Shown here piece after piece: positions 7,438 through 14,585 of a stretch of DNA of 64,000 bases. The notes beneath the pieces were generated by a model that worked only from the letters and a program-made list of their open reading frames with translations, ran no database searches and was not told the DNA's origin. Position numbers and translations under genes: made by a program. Source of the stretch: Cerasicoccus sp. TK19100 (GTDB taxonomy: Bacteria; Verrucomicrobiota; Verrucomicrobiia; Opitutales; Cerasicoccaceae); assembly GCF_027257155.1 (NCBI RefSeq), contig NZ_JAPWDU010000005.1, positions 1-64,000 of the forward strand. The letters are read 5' to 3'. Numbering within the stretch: the stretch's first letter is position 1; every line of letters starts with the position of its first letter.

Positions 7438-7638
7438 ATGCCAGTTGATGTCAAAGTCCGTAAAGGCGAGCCCATGGAAAAGGCGCTCCGCCGCTTGAAG
7501 AAGAAGCTCGACCGCGAGGGTGTCATCCGTGACGTCCGCGCCAAGCGTTATTTTGAAAAGCCCTGTGAAGTGCGCCGCCGCAAGAAGAAGGTTGCTGCCT
7601 TCACTAACATGCTGCGCCAGCGTTACGAGAACCAGTAA
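7438..7638 (+). CDS. rpsU: 30S ribosomal protein S21
   Basis: A 66-residue basic protein beginning MPVDVKVRKGEPMEKALRRLKK, the conserved start of bacterial bS21. It continues with the arginine/lysine-rich helix FEKPCEVRRRKKKVAA. S21 sits on the 30S platform near the 3' end of 16S rRNA and influences start-site selection. The ATG at 7438 is fixed by this conserved N-terminus. A strong terminator follows, so the gene appears monocistronic. Confidence 0.97.
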   Translation: MPVDVKVRKGEPMEKALRRLKKKLDREGVIRDVRAKRYFEKPCEVRRRKKKVAAFTNMLRQRYENQ

Positions 7639-7661
7639 GCGCATCAACGCAAAAGCTTTAG

Positions 7662-7692
7662 CCGGCGTGGACAGCAGTCCCGCCGGTTTTTT
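7662..7692 (+). terminator. Rho-independent terminator of rpsU
   Basis: A stem CCGGCG/CGCCGG, extended with one mismatch, encloses a loop and is followed by six T (7687-7692), 24 bases after the rpsU stop. The rest of the gap to 7919 shows nothing I can name. Confidence 0.85.
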
Positions 7693-7919
7693 GTGTCTCC
7701 ATTTGGCGACTTTGTAGGCGATTGACGCCGGACAAACTGAGTATTTGGCCCGATGGCGGGCCGTTACCGTTTGCCAAATGCTCGTAAAAAACCGCCCCGT
7801 GGGCGACAGCATGCTTGCGTTTATCTTATTAGCGCCTAAACACTTAACACCGAACTGCTCCGGCTGTCGGGCGACTACCACTCCGGCAAAATCCATCATA
7901 TCATTAATAATCTGCTGTC

Positions 7920-8720
7920 ATGAATTCATTCTACGGGATTACTCTGGGAGTCTTGGCTGGCTCGCTTTTCCTTTCCGGCTGTAAGGGCGTCAATAATTGG
8001 TTCGAACGCGAGCACGAGCTCATGCCGCTCAAGGAACAATACTTCAACGGCGAGCTCTCCTGGAACGAATATCGCGAGAAGAAGGAGCTGCTTCTTGAAG
8101 ACTTGGAGCGCCGCGAGTACCACGAGAAGCTGAAAGATAAGCGCGAAGCTGAGCGCATGGCCAACGACACTCATACGGTCAACCACATGGTGGAAGAAAA
8201 GACCGAAAAGGAGGTCAATGACGCCGTTCTCGCTGAAGATAACGCGATCATTTACGAAAAGCCGGAGCCGGTTGTCTCGCCCGAGCCCGAGTCCCAGTCC
8301 GCTGATGCAATCGACATGGGTCTGCTGTCACGCAGTATTAAGACCAAAGATACACCCAAAACTGGTCGCGACACAGGCATTGTGCTGACTTCCGAGCCGA
8401 CGGTCGCGCCCGGTGAAGAGCTGATTACGGACAGCAAGGACGTCAAGTGGACCAAGGGTAAGGACGGCGTTGTCACTTACGAAGATCCCAAGGGCGCTGA
8501 GATGGTTGAGCAGATCATCCAGCGGGCCGAGTCACCGCAGCCCCCGGCTCAAGTGCAGACCACTCCCGTCGATCAGGCTCTACAGGAAAAGGCCAAGCAG
8601 GCTCCGAACCCTGAAGAGACCGCCAAGCAGGTGCAGGAGAAGGTCGAAGAAGCTAAAGAAGACCCAGCCAAGGCTGAAGAAGAGGAGCCGGTCATTATGG
8701 ACTTTGGCACTATCGAGTAG
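7920..8720 (+). CDS. Coiled-coil lipoprotein of unknown function
   Basis: 266 residues with a lipoprotein signal (LGVLAGSLFLSGCKG, lipobox LSGC at Cys21). Highly charged helical segments follow (LSWNEYREKKELLLEDLERREYHEKL), then a Pro/Glu-rich and Gln-rich tail with KQVQEKVEEAKEDPAKAEEEE. No enzymatic motif is visible. The composition suggests an extended periplasmic or outer-membrane-anchored spacer. I do not recognise the family. The transcript probably ends near the weak GC-rich hairpin at about 8743-8765. Confidence 0.7.
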   Translation: MNSFYGITLGVLAGSLFLSGCKGVNNWFEREHELMPLKEQYFNGELSWNEYREKKELLLEDLERREYHEKLKDKREAERMANDTHTVNHMVEEKTEKEVNDAVLAEDNAIIYEKPEPVVSPEPESQSADAIDMGLLSRSIKTKDTPKTGRDTGIVLTSEPTVAPGEELITDSKDVKWTKGKDGVVTYEDPKGAEMVEQIIQRAESPQPPAQVQTTPVDQALQEKAKQAPNPEETAKQVQEKVEEAKEDPAKAEEEEPVIMDFGTIE

Positions 8721-8843
8721 ACGGTATAGACAGCTAGGCTTTCGATGTGGCGCTCCATGGGGCGCCGCATTTATTGTACAGATACATTAGGTAGCCCTAA
8801 AATATAAGGGATGCTTGGCGTTGTTCTTACTTAATTATTTAGT

Positions 8844-9476
8844 ATGATTTACAACATGAAAAAACTGCTGCCTTTTCTGTGTTTCTGCATTTTCTCGCTT
8901 CCTTCACACGCCTTGCTGCTCTTTACGCTGCAAGAAAACGGCCCCGACGTTGAGTTGACGGTTTCAGGTTCGTTGACGAGCTTGTCTGGATTGAGTTCGG
9001 CGGGTGTCTCGGCTCCTATCGTGGGTTTGGTTAATCCAAACACCGTGATTATTCAGACTGGGACGAACCTAACTGGTGAATTGTTTTTACCAACTGTGGG
9101 TAGTATTACTGGCGATTTGAACTTCGGTGCCGGGACATTGCTTAATGCCAATTTGAATGATGGAGGCTCGGCAATCGTGGGACTTGATCTAACGTTGGGG
9201 TTGGGTGCTGGTGCCTTGATTTTACCTAGCGGATATTCGGCAGGCACGCCAGTTACCGGTGGTGGCACTTTCACTGGGCAATCACTGGCGAGCATGGGAG
9301 TGACTCCAGGAGTGTATTCGTGGACTTGGACTGGCGCAGGTGACTCTGTCCAGCTAAATGCGGTTTCAGCAATTCCTGAGCCGGGGACTTATATTGCAGC
9401 GCTCGGGATGTTGGGACTGGTCGGCTTTGTTTGGATGCGCCGTAAACGTATGGCATCGACCATGTCTGAAGTCTGA
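8844..9476 (+). CDS. PEP-CTERM sorting-domain protein with extended tail
   Basis: 210 residues. A signal peptide (MKKLLPFLCFCIFSLPSHA) is followed by a Gly, Thr, Ser and Leu-rich beta-type domain, then IPEPGTYIAALGMLGLVGFVWMRRKR. After the basic cluster nine more residues follow (MASTMSEV at the very end), whereas PEP-CTERM proteins normally stop within one to three residues of the arginines. Start: ATG 8844 or the in-frame ATG at 8856. The latter gives a more typical signal peptide. Neither has a clear Shine-Dalgarno site. A strong terminator follows. Confidence 0.75.
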   Translation: MIYNMKKLLPFLCFCIFSLPSHALLLFTLQENGPDVELTVSGSLTSLSGLSSAGVSAPIVGLVNPNTVIIQTGTNLTGELFLPTVGSITGDLNFGAGTLLNANLNDGGSAIVGLDLTLGLGAGALILPSGYSAGTPVTGGGTFTGQSLASMGVTPGVYSWTWTGAGDSVQLNAVSAIPEPGTYIAALGMLGLVGFVWMRRKRMASTMSEV

Positions 9477-9492
9477 GCTTATTAGATGTCGA

Positions 9493-9525
9493 AGCGCCAG
9501 TAGTGATCGCTGCTGGCGCTTTTTT
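9493..9525 (+). terminator. Rho-independent terminator
   Basis: An eight-base stem AGCGCCAG/CTGGCGCT with a 12-base loop is followed by six T. It lies 16 bases after the PEP-CTERM gene stop and ends 9 bases before the convergent tlyA stop. Confidence 0.9.
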
Positions 9526-9533
9526 GTGTTCAC

Positions 9534-10310
9534 CTAGTGGATGTCGCTCTTGCTTAGGCCGAGCAGGTATTCGCGGTTGCCGTCGCCGCCAGCGACAGGG
9601 CATTCAATCTGGCCAATGATTTTGCAGCCGGGCAGGGCGGTGGCTTCGGCAATGACGCCGGCCAGCGTTTCGGCGCGAAGGGCGTCGTCGCGCAAGATAC
9701 CCTTGGTTTTGGAAATTACTTCCTTGGGGGCCTCGAATTGCGGCTTAACCAGTAGGATGGCCGTACCTCCCGGGGCGACGCGGTTCCAGATTGGCTCGAT
9801 GACCTTCTTTAAGGAGATGAAGGACAGGTCCGCCACGACGATGGGGTAAACCTCGTGGGGCAGTTCGGCCTCATCGAGGTCCTTGGCGTTGAGCCCTTCT
9901 ATATTAGTAACGCGTTCATCGTCGAGCAGGCGAGGGTGGAGCTGGCCATGCCCGACGTCGATTCCGGTTACGTGTGCCGCGCCGCGTTGGAGCAGGCAGT
10001 CGGTGAAGCCGCCCGTGGAAGCACCGACATCGAGCGCAGCCAGGCCGCTGAAGTCCAACGGATGCGCGTCGAACCACGACTCCAGCTTCTCGCCGCCCTG
10101 GGACACGAAGCGGGGCGGGGCGGTGATGGTCAGCGGCTCGTCGGCGGGAATCTTGGTACTCGGTTTGGCGATGGTGGACCCGTCGGCCCGAAATGCCTGA
10201 CCGGATTTGATAATTCGCTGAGCGATTGCCCGGGATTCGACCACCCCTTGGGCCACGAGAAGCTCGTCGGCACGTTTGGGGGGCGTGTGGGGGGCGAAGT
10301 GGGACGTCAT
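9534..10310 (-). CDS. tlyA: TlyA-family rRNA methyltransferase/hemolysin-like protein
   Basis: 258 residues. The N-terminal S4 RNA-binding domain (about 14-75, KRADELLVAQGVVESRAIAQRIIKSG) is followed by an FtsJ-like Rossmann methyltransferase (LDVGASTGGFTDCLLQRGA, then PIVVADLSFISLKK and LLVKPQFEA). This is the domain order of TlyA, which in mycobacteria 2'-O-methylates C1409 of 16S and C1920 of 23S rRNA. Activity here is inferred from family membership. It is divergent from mraZ, with the mraZ control region between them. Confidence 0.85.
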   Translation of the reverse strand: MTSHFAPHTPPKRADELLVAQGVVESRAIAQRIIKSGQAFRADGSTIAKPSTKIPADEPLTITAPPRFVSQGGEKLESWFDAHPLDFSGLAALDVGASTGGFTDCLLQRGAAHVTGIDVGHGQLHPRLLDDERVTNIEGLNAKDLDEAELPHEVYPIVVADLSFISLKKVIEPIWNRVAPGGTAILLVKPQFEAPKEVISKTKGILRDDALRAETLAGVIAEATALPGCKIIGQIECPVAGGDGNREYLLGLSKSDIH

Positions 10311-10428
10311 TTTGGGTGAATATCGGTTTTCGGGGAGTTATTCACCAAAATTACCAAGTTATTCACAAAAATCAGCCTCCAAATTTGCCAAAATCGTTAC
10401 GTATGACGTGTTTACGGAAGAAAAAAGG

Positions 10429-10456
10429 TTGACGGGGGAGCAAAGTGGGGCATTGT
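10429..10456 (+). promoter_or_regulatory. Candidate dcw promoter
   Basis: TTGACG (10429-10434) with a weak -10 at about 10451-10456 (CATTGT). The MraZ boxes begin inside the spacer and extend over the -10, a position where MraZ could block RNA polymerase. The -10 hexamer is poor, so this is tentative. Confidence 0.35.
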
Positions 10457-10470
10457 GGGATGTAGTGGGA
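10446..10470 (+). promoter_or_regulatory. MraZ operator: three TGGGR boxes at 10-bp pitch
   Basis: TGGGG (10446-10450), TGGGA (10456-10460) and TGGGA (10466-10470), each separated by exactly five bases. Known MraZ operators upstream of dcw clusters are direct repeats of TGGG(A/G) with 5-base spacers. The last box ends 26 bases before the mraZ ATG, consistent with autoregulation of the cluster. Confidence 0.88.
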
Positions 10471-10496
10471 CTACTGAGACGCGCGCACTTATCTCC

Positions 10497-10958
10497 ATGA
10501 TCGACTTCAACCAGGGCTTTTACGCAGGGGAGTTCAGACACAATCTGGACGCCAAGCGGAGGCTCACGGTCCCGTCCAAGTGGCGTAGTGAAGGTGACGA
10601 TTCTCAGACCTACCTCGCGTTCCCCGATCCAGCGGGTTGCGTGACGGTCTATCCGCCCGAGATGGTAGCCGAGCTGAAGGAGAAGATTTCCAAGGTCAGC
10701 ATTGGCGACAAGAAGGGCCGCCGGGCCATCACCAAGCTTCTGGCATCGGCTGACAGTTTTTCCTTCGACAAGAACGGGCGGATCACGGTCAACGACCGTT
10801 TGTTCCAGCACGCTGGCATTACCAAAGAGGTTGTGTTGGCGGGCACCGTTAACTTCTTCCAGCTCTGGAATCCGGAGCGCTACGAAGCCTACGTCGCCGA
10901 CGACGAAGAAGACGAAGACGGCGATCTGAGCGACATCCTCGCCGATCTGGGCTTCTAA
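10497..10958 (+). CDS. mraZ: Transcriptional regulator MraZ
   Basis: 153 residues, the usual MraZ length. The protein has two AbrB-like halves, each with the family D-x-x-x-R type strand-turn: LDAKRRLTVPSKWR near residue 18 and DKNGRITVNDRLFQHAGI in the second half. MraZ is a ring-forming DNA-binding regulator of the division and cell wall cluster. The ATG at 10497 starts MIDFNQGFYAGEFRHNLD. A more upstream frame start at 10455 would lie inside the operator. The acidic tail (DDEEDEDGDLSDILADLGF) is longer than in E. coli. Confidence 0.95.
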   Translation: MIDFNQGFYAGEFRHNLDAKRRLTVPSKWRSEGDDSQTYLAFPDPAGCVTVYPPEMVAELKEKISKVSIGDKKGRRAITKLLASADSFSFDKNGRITVNDRLFQHAGITKEVVLAGTVNFFQLWNPERYEAYVADDEEDEDGDLSDILADLGF

Positions 10959-10997
10959 TCCAAAGACACATGAAAATTTCCAACCGAACACCTCACC

Positions 10998-11201
10998 ATG
11001 AAAATCAGCAAACAACTCTACAACGCCGGCATCTTGGGCCGCCAACGTTCAGGACCGACCGACTGGGAATTTGACCAGCCACGCCGTCCGCTTGGCCGCC
11101 AGGACCTGCCCTTTCTCGAGGGGGCAACCCGCGAAGAGCCTTCCATGAAGGTTTCCGCCCGCGGCTGGAGGGTCCTGTCCCATGTGCTTCACCTTCGCTA
11201 A
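10998..11201 (+). CDS. Small hypothetical protein between mraZ and rsmH
   Basis: A 67-residue open frame (start MKISKQLYNAGILGRQRSG, end VLSHVLHLR) filling the 268-base gap between mraZ and rsmH. It is basic, without signal peptide or membrane segment. Spacing (39 bases after mraZ, 25 before rsmH) and the co-directional packing suggest a real gene, but I recognise no family. A second ATG at 10970 in another frame would encode a shorter basic peptide ending before 11075. Only one of the two is likely to be real. Confidence 0.45.
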   Translation: MKISKQLYNAGILGRQRSGPTDWEFDQPRRPLGRQDLPFLEGATREEPSMKVSARGWRVLSHVLHLR

Positions 11202-11226
11202 TGGCTCAACCGCTTTGACTCGGACT

Positions 11227-12150
11227 ATGGGACACCTGCCAGTGCTGCTCAACGAGGTGCTCGAATGCTTCTCGCCCATTCAGCAAGGCCGGTATCTCGA
11301 TGGCACCTTCGGCGGAGGCGGCCACACGACTGCCATCCTCGAAGCCAGCGAACAAGCACACGTCACCGGACTCGATTGCGACCCTGCCGCTGCTGAGCGG
11401 GCCGCCGCCCTGAGGGAGCGTTATCCCGACCGACTTTCGTTCTTTGATCTTAATTTCCGTAAACTGGACAAACTGACGCAAACTGGGTTCGCCGGGGTCT
11501 TGTTGGACCTCGGCGTTTCCTCCTTTCAGTTGGACCAGGCCGAGCGGGGCTTCTCCTTTCGGGAGGACGCGCCTGCGGACATGCGCTTGAACCCGCGTCA
11601 GGGCGTGTCCGCAGCCGAGTTTCTTGAAACCGCCAGCCGCGAAGACGTCATCCATGCCATCCGTAACCACGGTGAGGAAAAACAGTGGCGCCGGGTGGTC
11701 GACGCGATCTTCAACGCCCGCGGAACCGGCGTCCTGCAATCTACCGCGAAGCTGGCCGATTTGATCGCCGCTAACGTTTCCCAACGCCGCGGTGAGCGCA
11801 TCCATCCCGCGACCAAGTCGTTTCAAGGCATCCGCATTGCCGTCAACGACGAGTTGGGCGCGATCGAGGAGGGCCTGCCCAAGGCGTTTGACGCCCTGGC
11901 CCCCGGAGGCGTGCTGGCCGTTATCAGTTTCCACTCCCTGGAAGACCGTCTGGTGAAGCGATTCTTCAATCGCGTGACCGGGCGACCCGAGCATGGACGC
12001 GACTACCGCGCGCAAGATGAGCGCGTGCAACTCGCCGAAAGGCTTACCCGCAAACCGATTACCGCCGCCGAGGCGGAGATCGCCGCCAATCCGCGCAGCC
12101 GTTCGGCCAAACTACGGGCCGTCCGCAAGCTGACTTCACCTCAAGACTGA
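11227..12150 (+). CDS. rsmH: 16S rRNA (cytosine1402-N4)-methyltransferase
   Basis: 307 residues (E. coli 313). The conserved start GHLPVLLNEVLECF and DGTFGGGGHTTAILE (SAM-binding) are present, as are LLDLGVSSFQLD and the late signature VISFHSLEDRLVKRFF. RsmH methylates N4 of C1402 in the decoding centre. The ATG at 11227 matches the family N-terminus. An in-frame ATG at 11182 would overlap the small upstream frame and add an atypical leader. It is the second canonical gene of dcw clusters. Confidence 0.95.
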   Translation: MGHLPVLLNEVLECFSPIQQGRYLDGTFGGGGHTTAILEASEQAHVTGLDCDPAAAERAAALRERYPDRLSFFDLNFRKLDKLTQTGFAGVLLDLGVSSFQLDQAERGFSFREDAPADMRLNPRQGVSAAEFLETASREDVIHAIRNHGEEKQWRRVVDAIFNARGTGVLQSTAKLADLIAANVSQRRGERIHPATKSFQGIRIAVNDELGAIEEGLPKAFDALAPGGVLAVISFHSLEDRLVKRFFNRVTGRPEHGRDYRAQDERVQLAERLTRKPITAAEAEIAANPRSRSAKLRAVRKLTSPQD

Positions 12151-12155
12151 GGGTT

Positions 12156-12299
12156 ATGAAGACCGCCATCCAATCAGACCACATCTGGGATATGCTCAAG
12201 CGCCGCTCTACGACACAGATGACCGTTCGCCGTTGCAAGCGTGCGATATTCCGTCGCCTGCGTGGCGCTTTGCCCGGCCTGAGCCGGGACCACCGTTAA
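12156..12299 (+). CDS. Possible small basic protein between rsmH and ftsL-like gene
   Basis: An open frame of 47 residues starting MKTAIQSDHIWDMLKRRST, with an Arg-rich second half (RRCKRAIFRRLRGALPG). It starts 5 bases after the rsmH stop and ends 16 bases before the next gene, so it would complete the tight packing. It has no recognisable family, and a chance frame cannot be excluded. Confidence 0.35.
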   Translation: MKTAIQSDHIWDMLKRRSTTQMTVRRCKRAIFRRLRGALPGLSRDHR

Positions 12300-12315
12300 C
12301 CTCAACTTTTCTGCC

Positions 12316-12768
12316 ATGACTCATTATACGCAAAACATCAACATCTGCCGATTCTCGGCCTTCGCGATGGGCGCACTTACGTTGCTCGTTGTCGCCGGGG
12401 GTGCCTTTGGCGTGGTCTACTTGCGCAAGAGCGTGGCGACAACCGCCAAGGAAACGCAGGCCATCCAAGTGCAGATTACCCAGGCCGAGCGCCAGGCTGC
12501 CGCGCTGGATGCCCGCATTGCCAAGGCGCACAGTCCGCAGTATTTGACGTCCCGCGCTCCGGCCGGTCTGCGCCCGACCCAGGGTGACCAGATCGTTTGG
12601 ATGCCGCGTGCCACGCCGCTGCGCCCCACGGATTACGTCGACCCGGCATTGCCGGTCCAGGCACCCGCTGCTCCAGCGGCACCGATCAACCAACCCGCCA
12701 CTGCTGTGGCTGTGGCCCCCGCCGCCGAGCCGGAGTCACCACTATCCATTTCTTTCGCCTTACCATAA
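12316..12768 (+). CDS. FtsL-like bitopic division protein
   Basis: 150 residues: a short cytoplasmic start, one membrane helix (about 15-37, FAMGALTLLVVAGGAFGVVYL), then a coiled-coil-forming stretch (KETQAIQVQITQAERQAAALDARIAKA). This topology and its place between rsmH and ftsI are those of FtsL, which forms a trimer with FtsQ and FtsB and activates FtsWI. Sequence identity to FtsL families is too low to assign from reading alone. The last 45 residues are Pro/Ala-rich, which is unusual for FtsL. Confidence 0.65.
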   Translation: MTHYTQNINICRFSAFAMGALTLLVVAGGAFGVVYLRKSVATTAKETQAIQVQITQAERQAAALDARIAKAHSPQYLTSRAPAGLRPTQGDQIVWMPRATPLRPTDYVDPALPVQAPAAPAAPINQPATAVAVAPAAEPESPLSISFALP

Positions 12769-12803
12769 ACCACTGCCAAGGGAGGCTGCAGGCCTCGTAA
12801 CCA

Positions 12804-14585
12804 ATGAACCGCGCATACGTCTCAGGAATTAGATTCGCTTTTTTAACCGTCGTCATTTTCACGTGCTTCGTCGTCCTGCTTGGGCGATTGATCCACCTGC
12901 ATCTCGTCGAGGGCGAGAAGCTTGCGCGCATTGTTGAGCAGAACCGGGAACGCTTCCTGGATATCAAGGCCCGTCGGGGCAACATCGTGGACCGCCGGGG
13001 CAACCTGATGGCCACCACACAGGCCGTTTACGAAATCGGCGTGGACCCGCAGTCCGTCAATCCGGAAGACATGGTCCGCGCGCCGGAACTGGCCGCCGTT
13101 CTTGGCCTCGACCCCGAGCTGGTTTGGGAGAAATTCGAGCAAAAGCTGCGCACCGTCGATACGCCCAGTGGACCGGAAATTCGCAACGTGCGCTGGGTTG
13201 AACTCGCGGACGCCGTGGACGAAAAAACCTACGACGAAGTCATGGCCCTCGGCATTCGCGCCGTCTATGGGAATCGCAAGTATGAGCGCGTGTATCCCAG
13301 TGAGGGACTCGCCGCTCACGTGTTGGGCTTTGTCAATAAAGAGGAAACGCCGGTATCGGGCGTCGAGCGCTTTTGCGATTTTTATCTGGCCGGACAGGAC
13401 GGCTGGCGCAAGTCCGAGAAGGATGGTCGTCGCCGCGAGTTGGTGCAGTTCAGCTCGCGCGAAGTCGATCCTCGCGATGGCTTGAATGTCGAACTGACTA
13501 TCGACCTGAATATCCAGCACAAGGTGGAGCAGGAAATCGCGAAGCTCGTCGACGAATACCAGCCCAAGGGTGTCGCCGTAATCGTGAGCGAGGTTGCCAC
13601 AGGCCAAATCCTCGCGCTCGCCAATTACCCGACCTTCGACCCGAACGAGTTCTGGCGCTTCCCGATCGAGAACCACCGCAATCGCGCGGTGACGGATATT
13701 TACGAGCCGGGTTCGACGTTTAAGATCGTGCCCGCCGCTGGTGCGTTGAACGAAGACTTGGTCACCGCAGACCAGCTCTTTGACTGTGGGCAAGCGACCG
13801 TTAATTACAAGGGCCGCACCCTGCGTCTGCCCTCGGATCACCACCCGCTGGAGGAGCTTAGCGTCACTGAGATTGTGATCAAATCCAGCAACCGTGGGGC
13901 AGCTTTGCTTGGCCTGGAGCTAGAGGAAGAACGTCTTTACGAATACTCGAAGCGCTTTGGCTTCGGCGAGCCGACGGGCTTCCCGCTGGACTTGGAAGAG
14001 AATGGCATTCTCCACCCGGTCAATCGCTGGGATGGCTTGACGATTACTCGCTTGCCGATGGGGCACGCCATCAGTGCCACGCCGATGCAGGTACACTTCG
14101 CGATGAGCGCGATTGCCAATGGCGGCGTGCTGATGAAGCCGCAGATCGTGCGCCAGGTTTTTGATAACAACGGCGAAGTCGTCGTGCAGTATTCGCCCGA
14201 CGCCAAGTCGCGCGTCGTTTCTTCCTACACCGCAACGCAGATCACGCAGATGCTTGCTGGCGTTGTCGGGGAAAACGGCACGGCGCGCCGCGCGTCGATT
14301 GAAAATTACGGCGTGGCTGGCAAGACCGGCACCACACAAAAGATCGTCGATGGTCGCTATTCGCGGCAACATCATGTAGGTTCTTTTGTGGGCTTTTTTC
14401 CGCAGTCAAATCCGCGACTCGTCATCACCGTGGTGGTGGATGAGCCGGAGCTGAAAGGCGTGGGCTATGGCGGCGTCGTGGCGGCGCCTGTCTTTAAAAA
14501 CATCGCCGAGCACTGCATTCAATACCTGGGAATTCCGCCTGAACCGGAAAACCAAATGATGGCCTTTACGGAGGGCGCACGATGA
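12804..14585 (+). CDS. ftsI: Septal peptidoglycan transpeptidase (class B PBP, FtsI)
   Basis: 593 residues: membrane anchor at about 11-33, PBP dimerisation domain (RRGNIVDRRGNLMATT at about 53), then the transpeptidase domain. Catalytic motifs: S304-T-F-K307 (SxxK), S361-S-N363 (SxN) and K507-T-G509 (KTG). It crosslinks septal peptidoglycan together with FtsW and is the beta-lactam target. No C-terminal PASTA domain is present, as expected for FtsI of Gram-negative type. Its stop overlaps the murE start by four bases (ATGA). Confidence 0.95.
   Translation: MNRAYVSGIRFAFLTVVIFTCFVVLLGRLIHLHLVEGEKLARIVEQNRERFLDIKARRGNIVDRRGNLMATTQAVYEIGVDPQSVNPEDMVRAPELAAVLGLDPELVWEKFEQKLRTVDTPSGPEIRNVRWVELADAVDEKTYDEVMALGIRAVYGNRKYERVYPSEGLAAHVLGFVNKEETPVSGVERFCDFYLAGQDGWRKSEKDGRRRELVQFSSREVDPRDGLNVELTIDLNIQHKVEQEIAKLVDEYQPKGVAVIVSEVATGQILALANYPTFDPNEFWRFPIENHRNRAVTDIYEPGSTFKIVPAAGALNEDLVTADQLFDCGQATVNYKGRTLRLPSDHHPLEELSVTEIVIKSSNRGAALLGLELEEERLYEYSKRFGFGEPTGFPLDLEENGILHPVNRWDGLTITRLPMGHAISATPMQVHFAMSAIANGGVLMKPQIVRQVFDNNGEVVVQYSPDAKSRVVSSYTATQITQMLAGVVGENGTARRASIENYGVAGKTGTTQKIVDGRYSRQHHVGSFVGFFPQSNPRLVITVVVDEPELKGVGYGGVVAAPVFKNIAEHCIQYLGIPPEPENQMMAFTEGAR

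Noticed and set aside
11182-11226. Earlier rsmH start
   Set aside because: It adds an atypical leader and overlaps the preceding small frame. The conserved G-H-L-P-V-L-L-N-E-V begins at ATG 11227.
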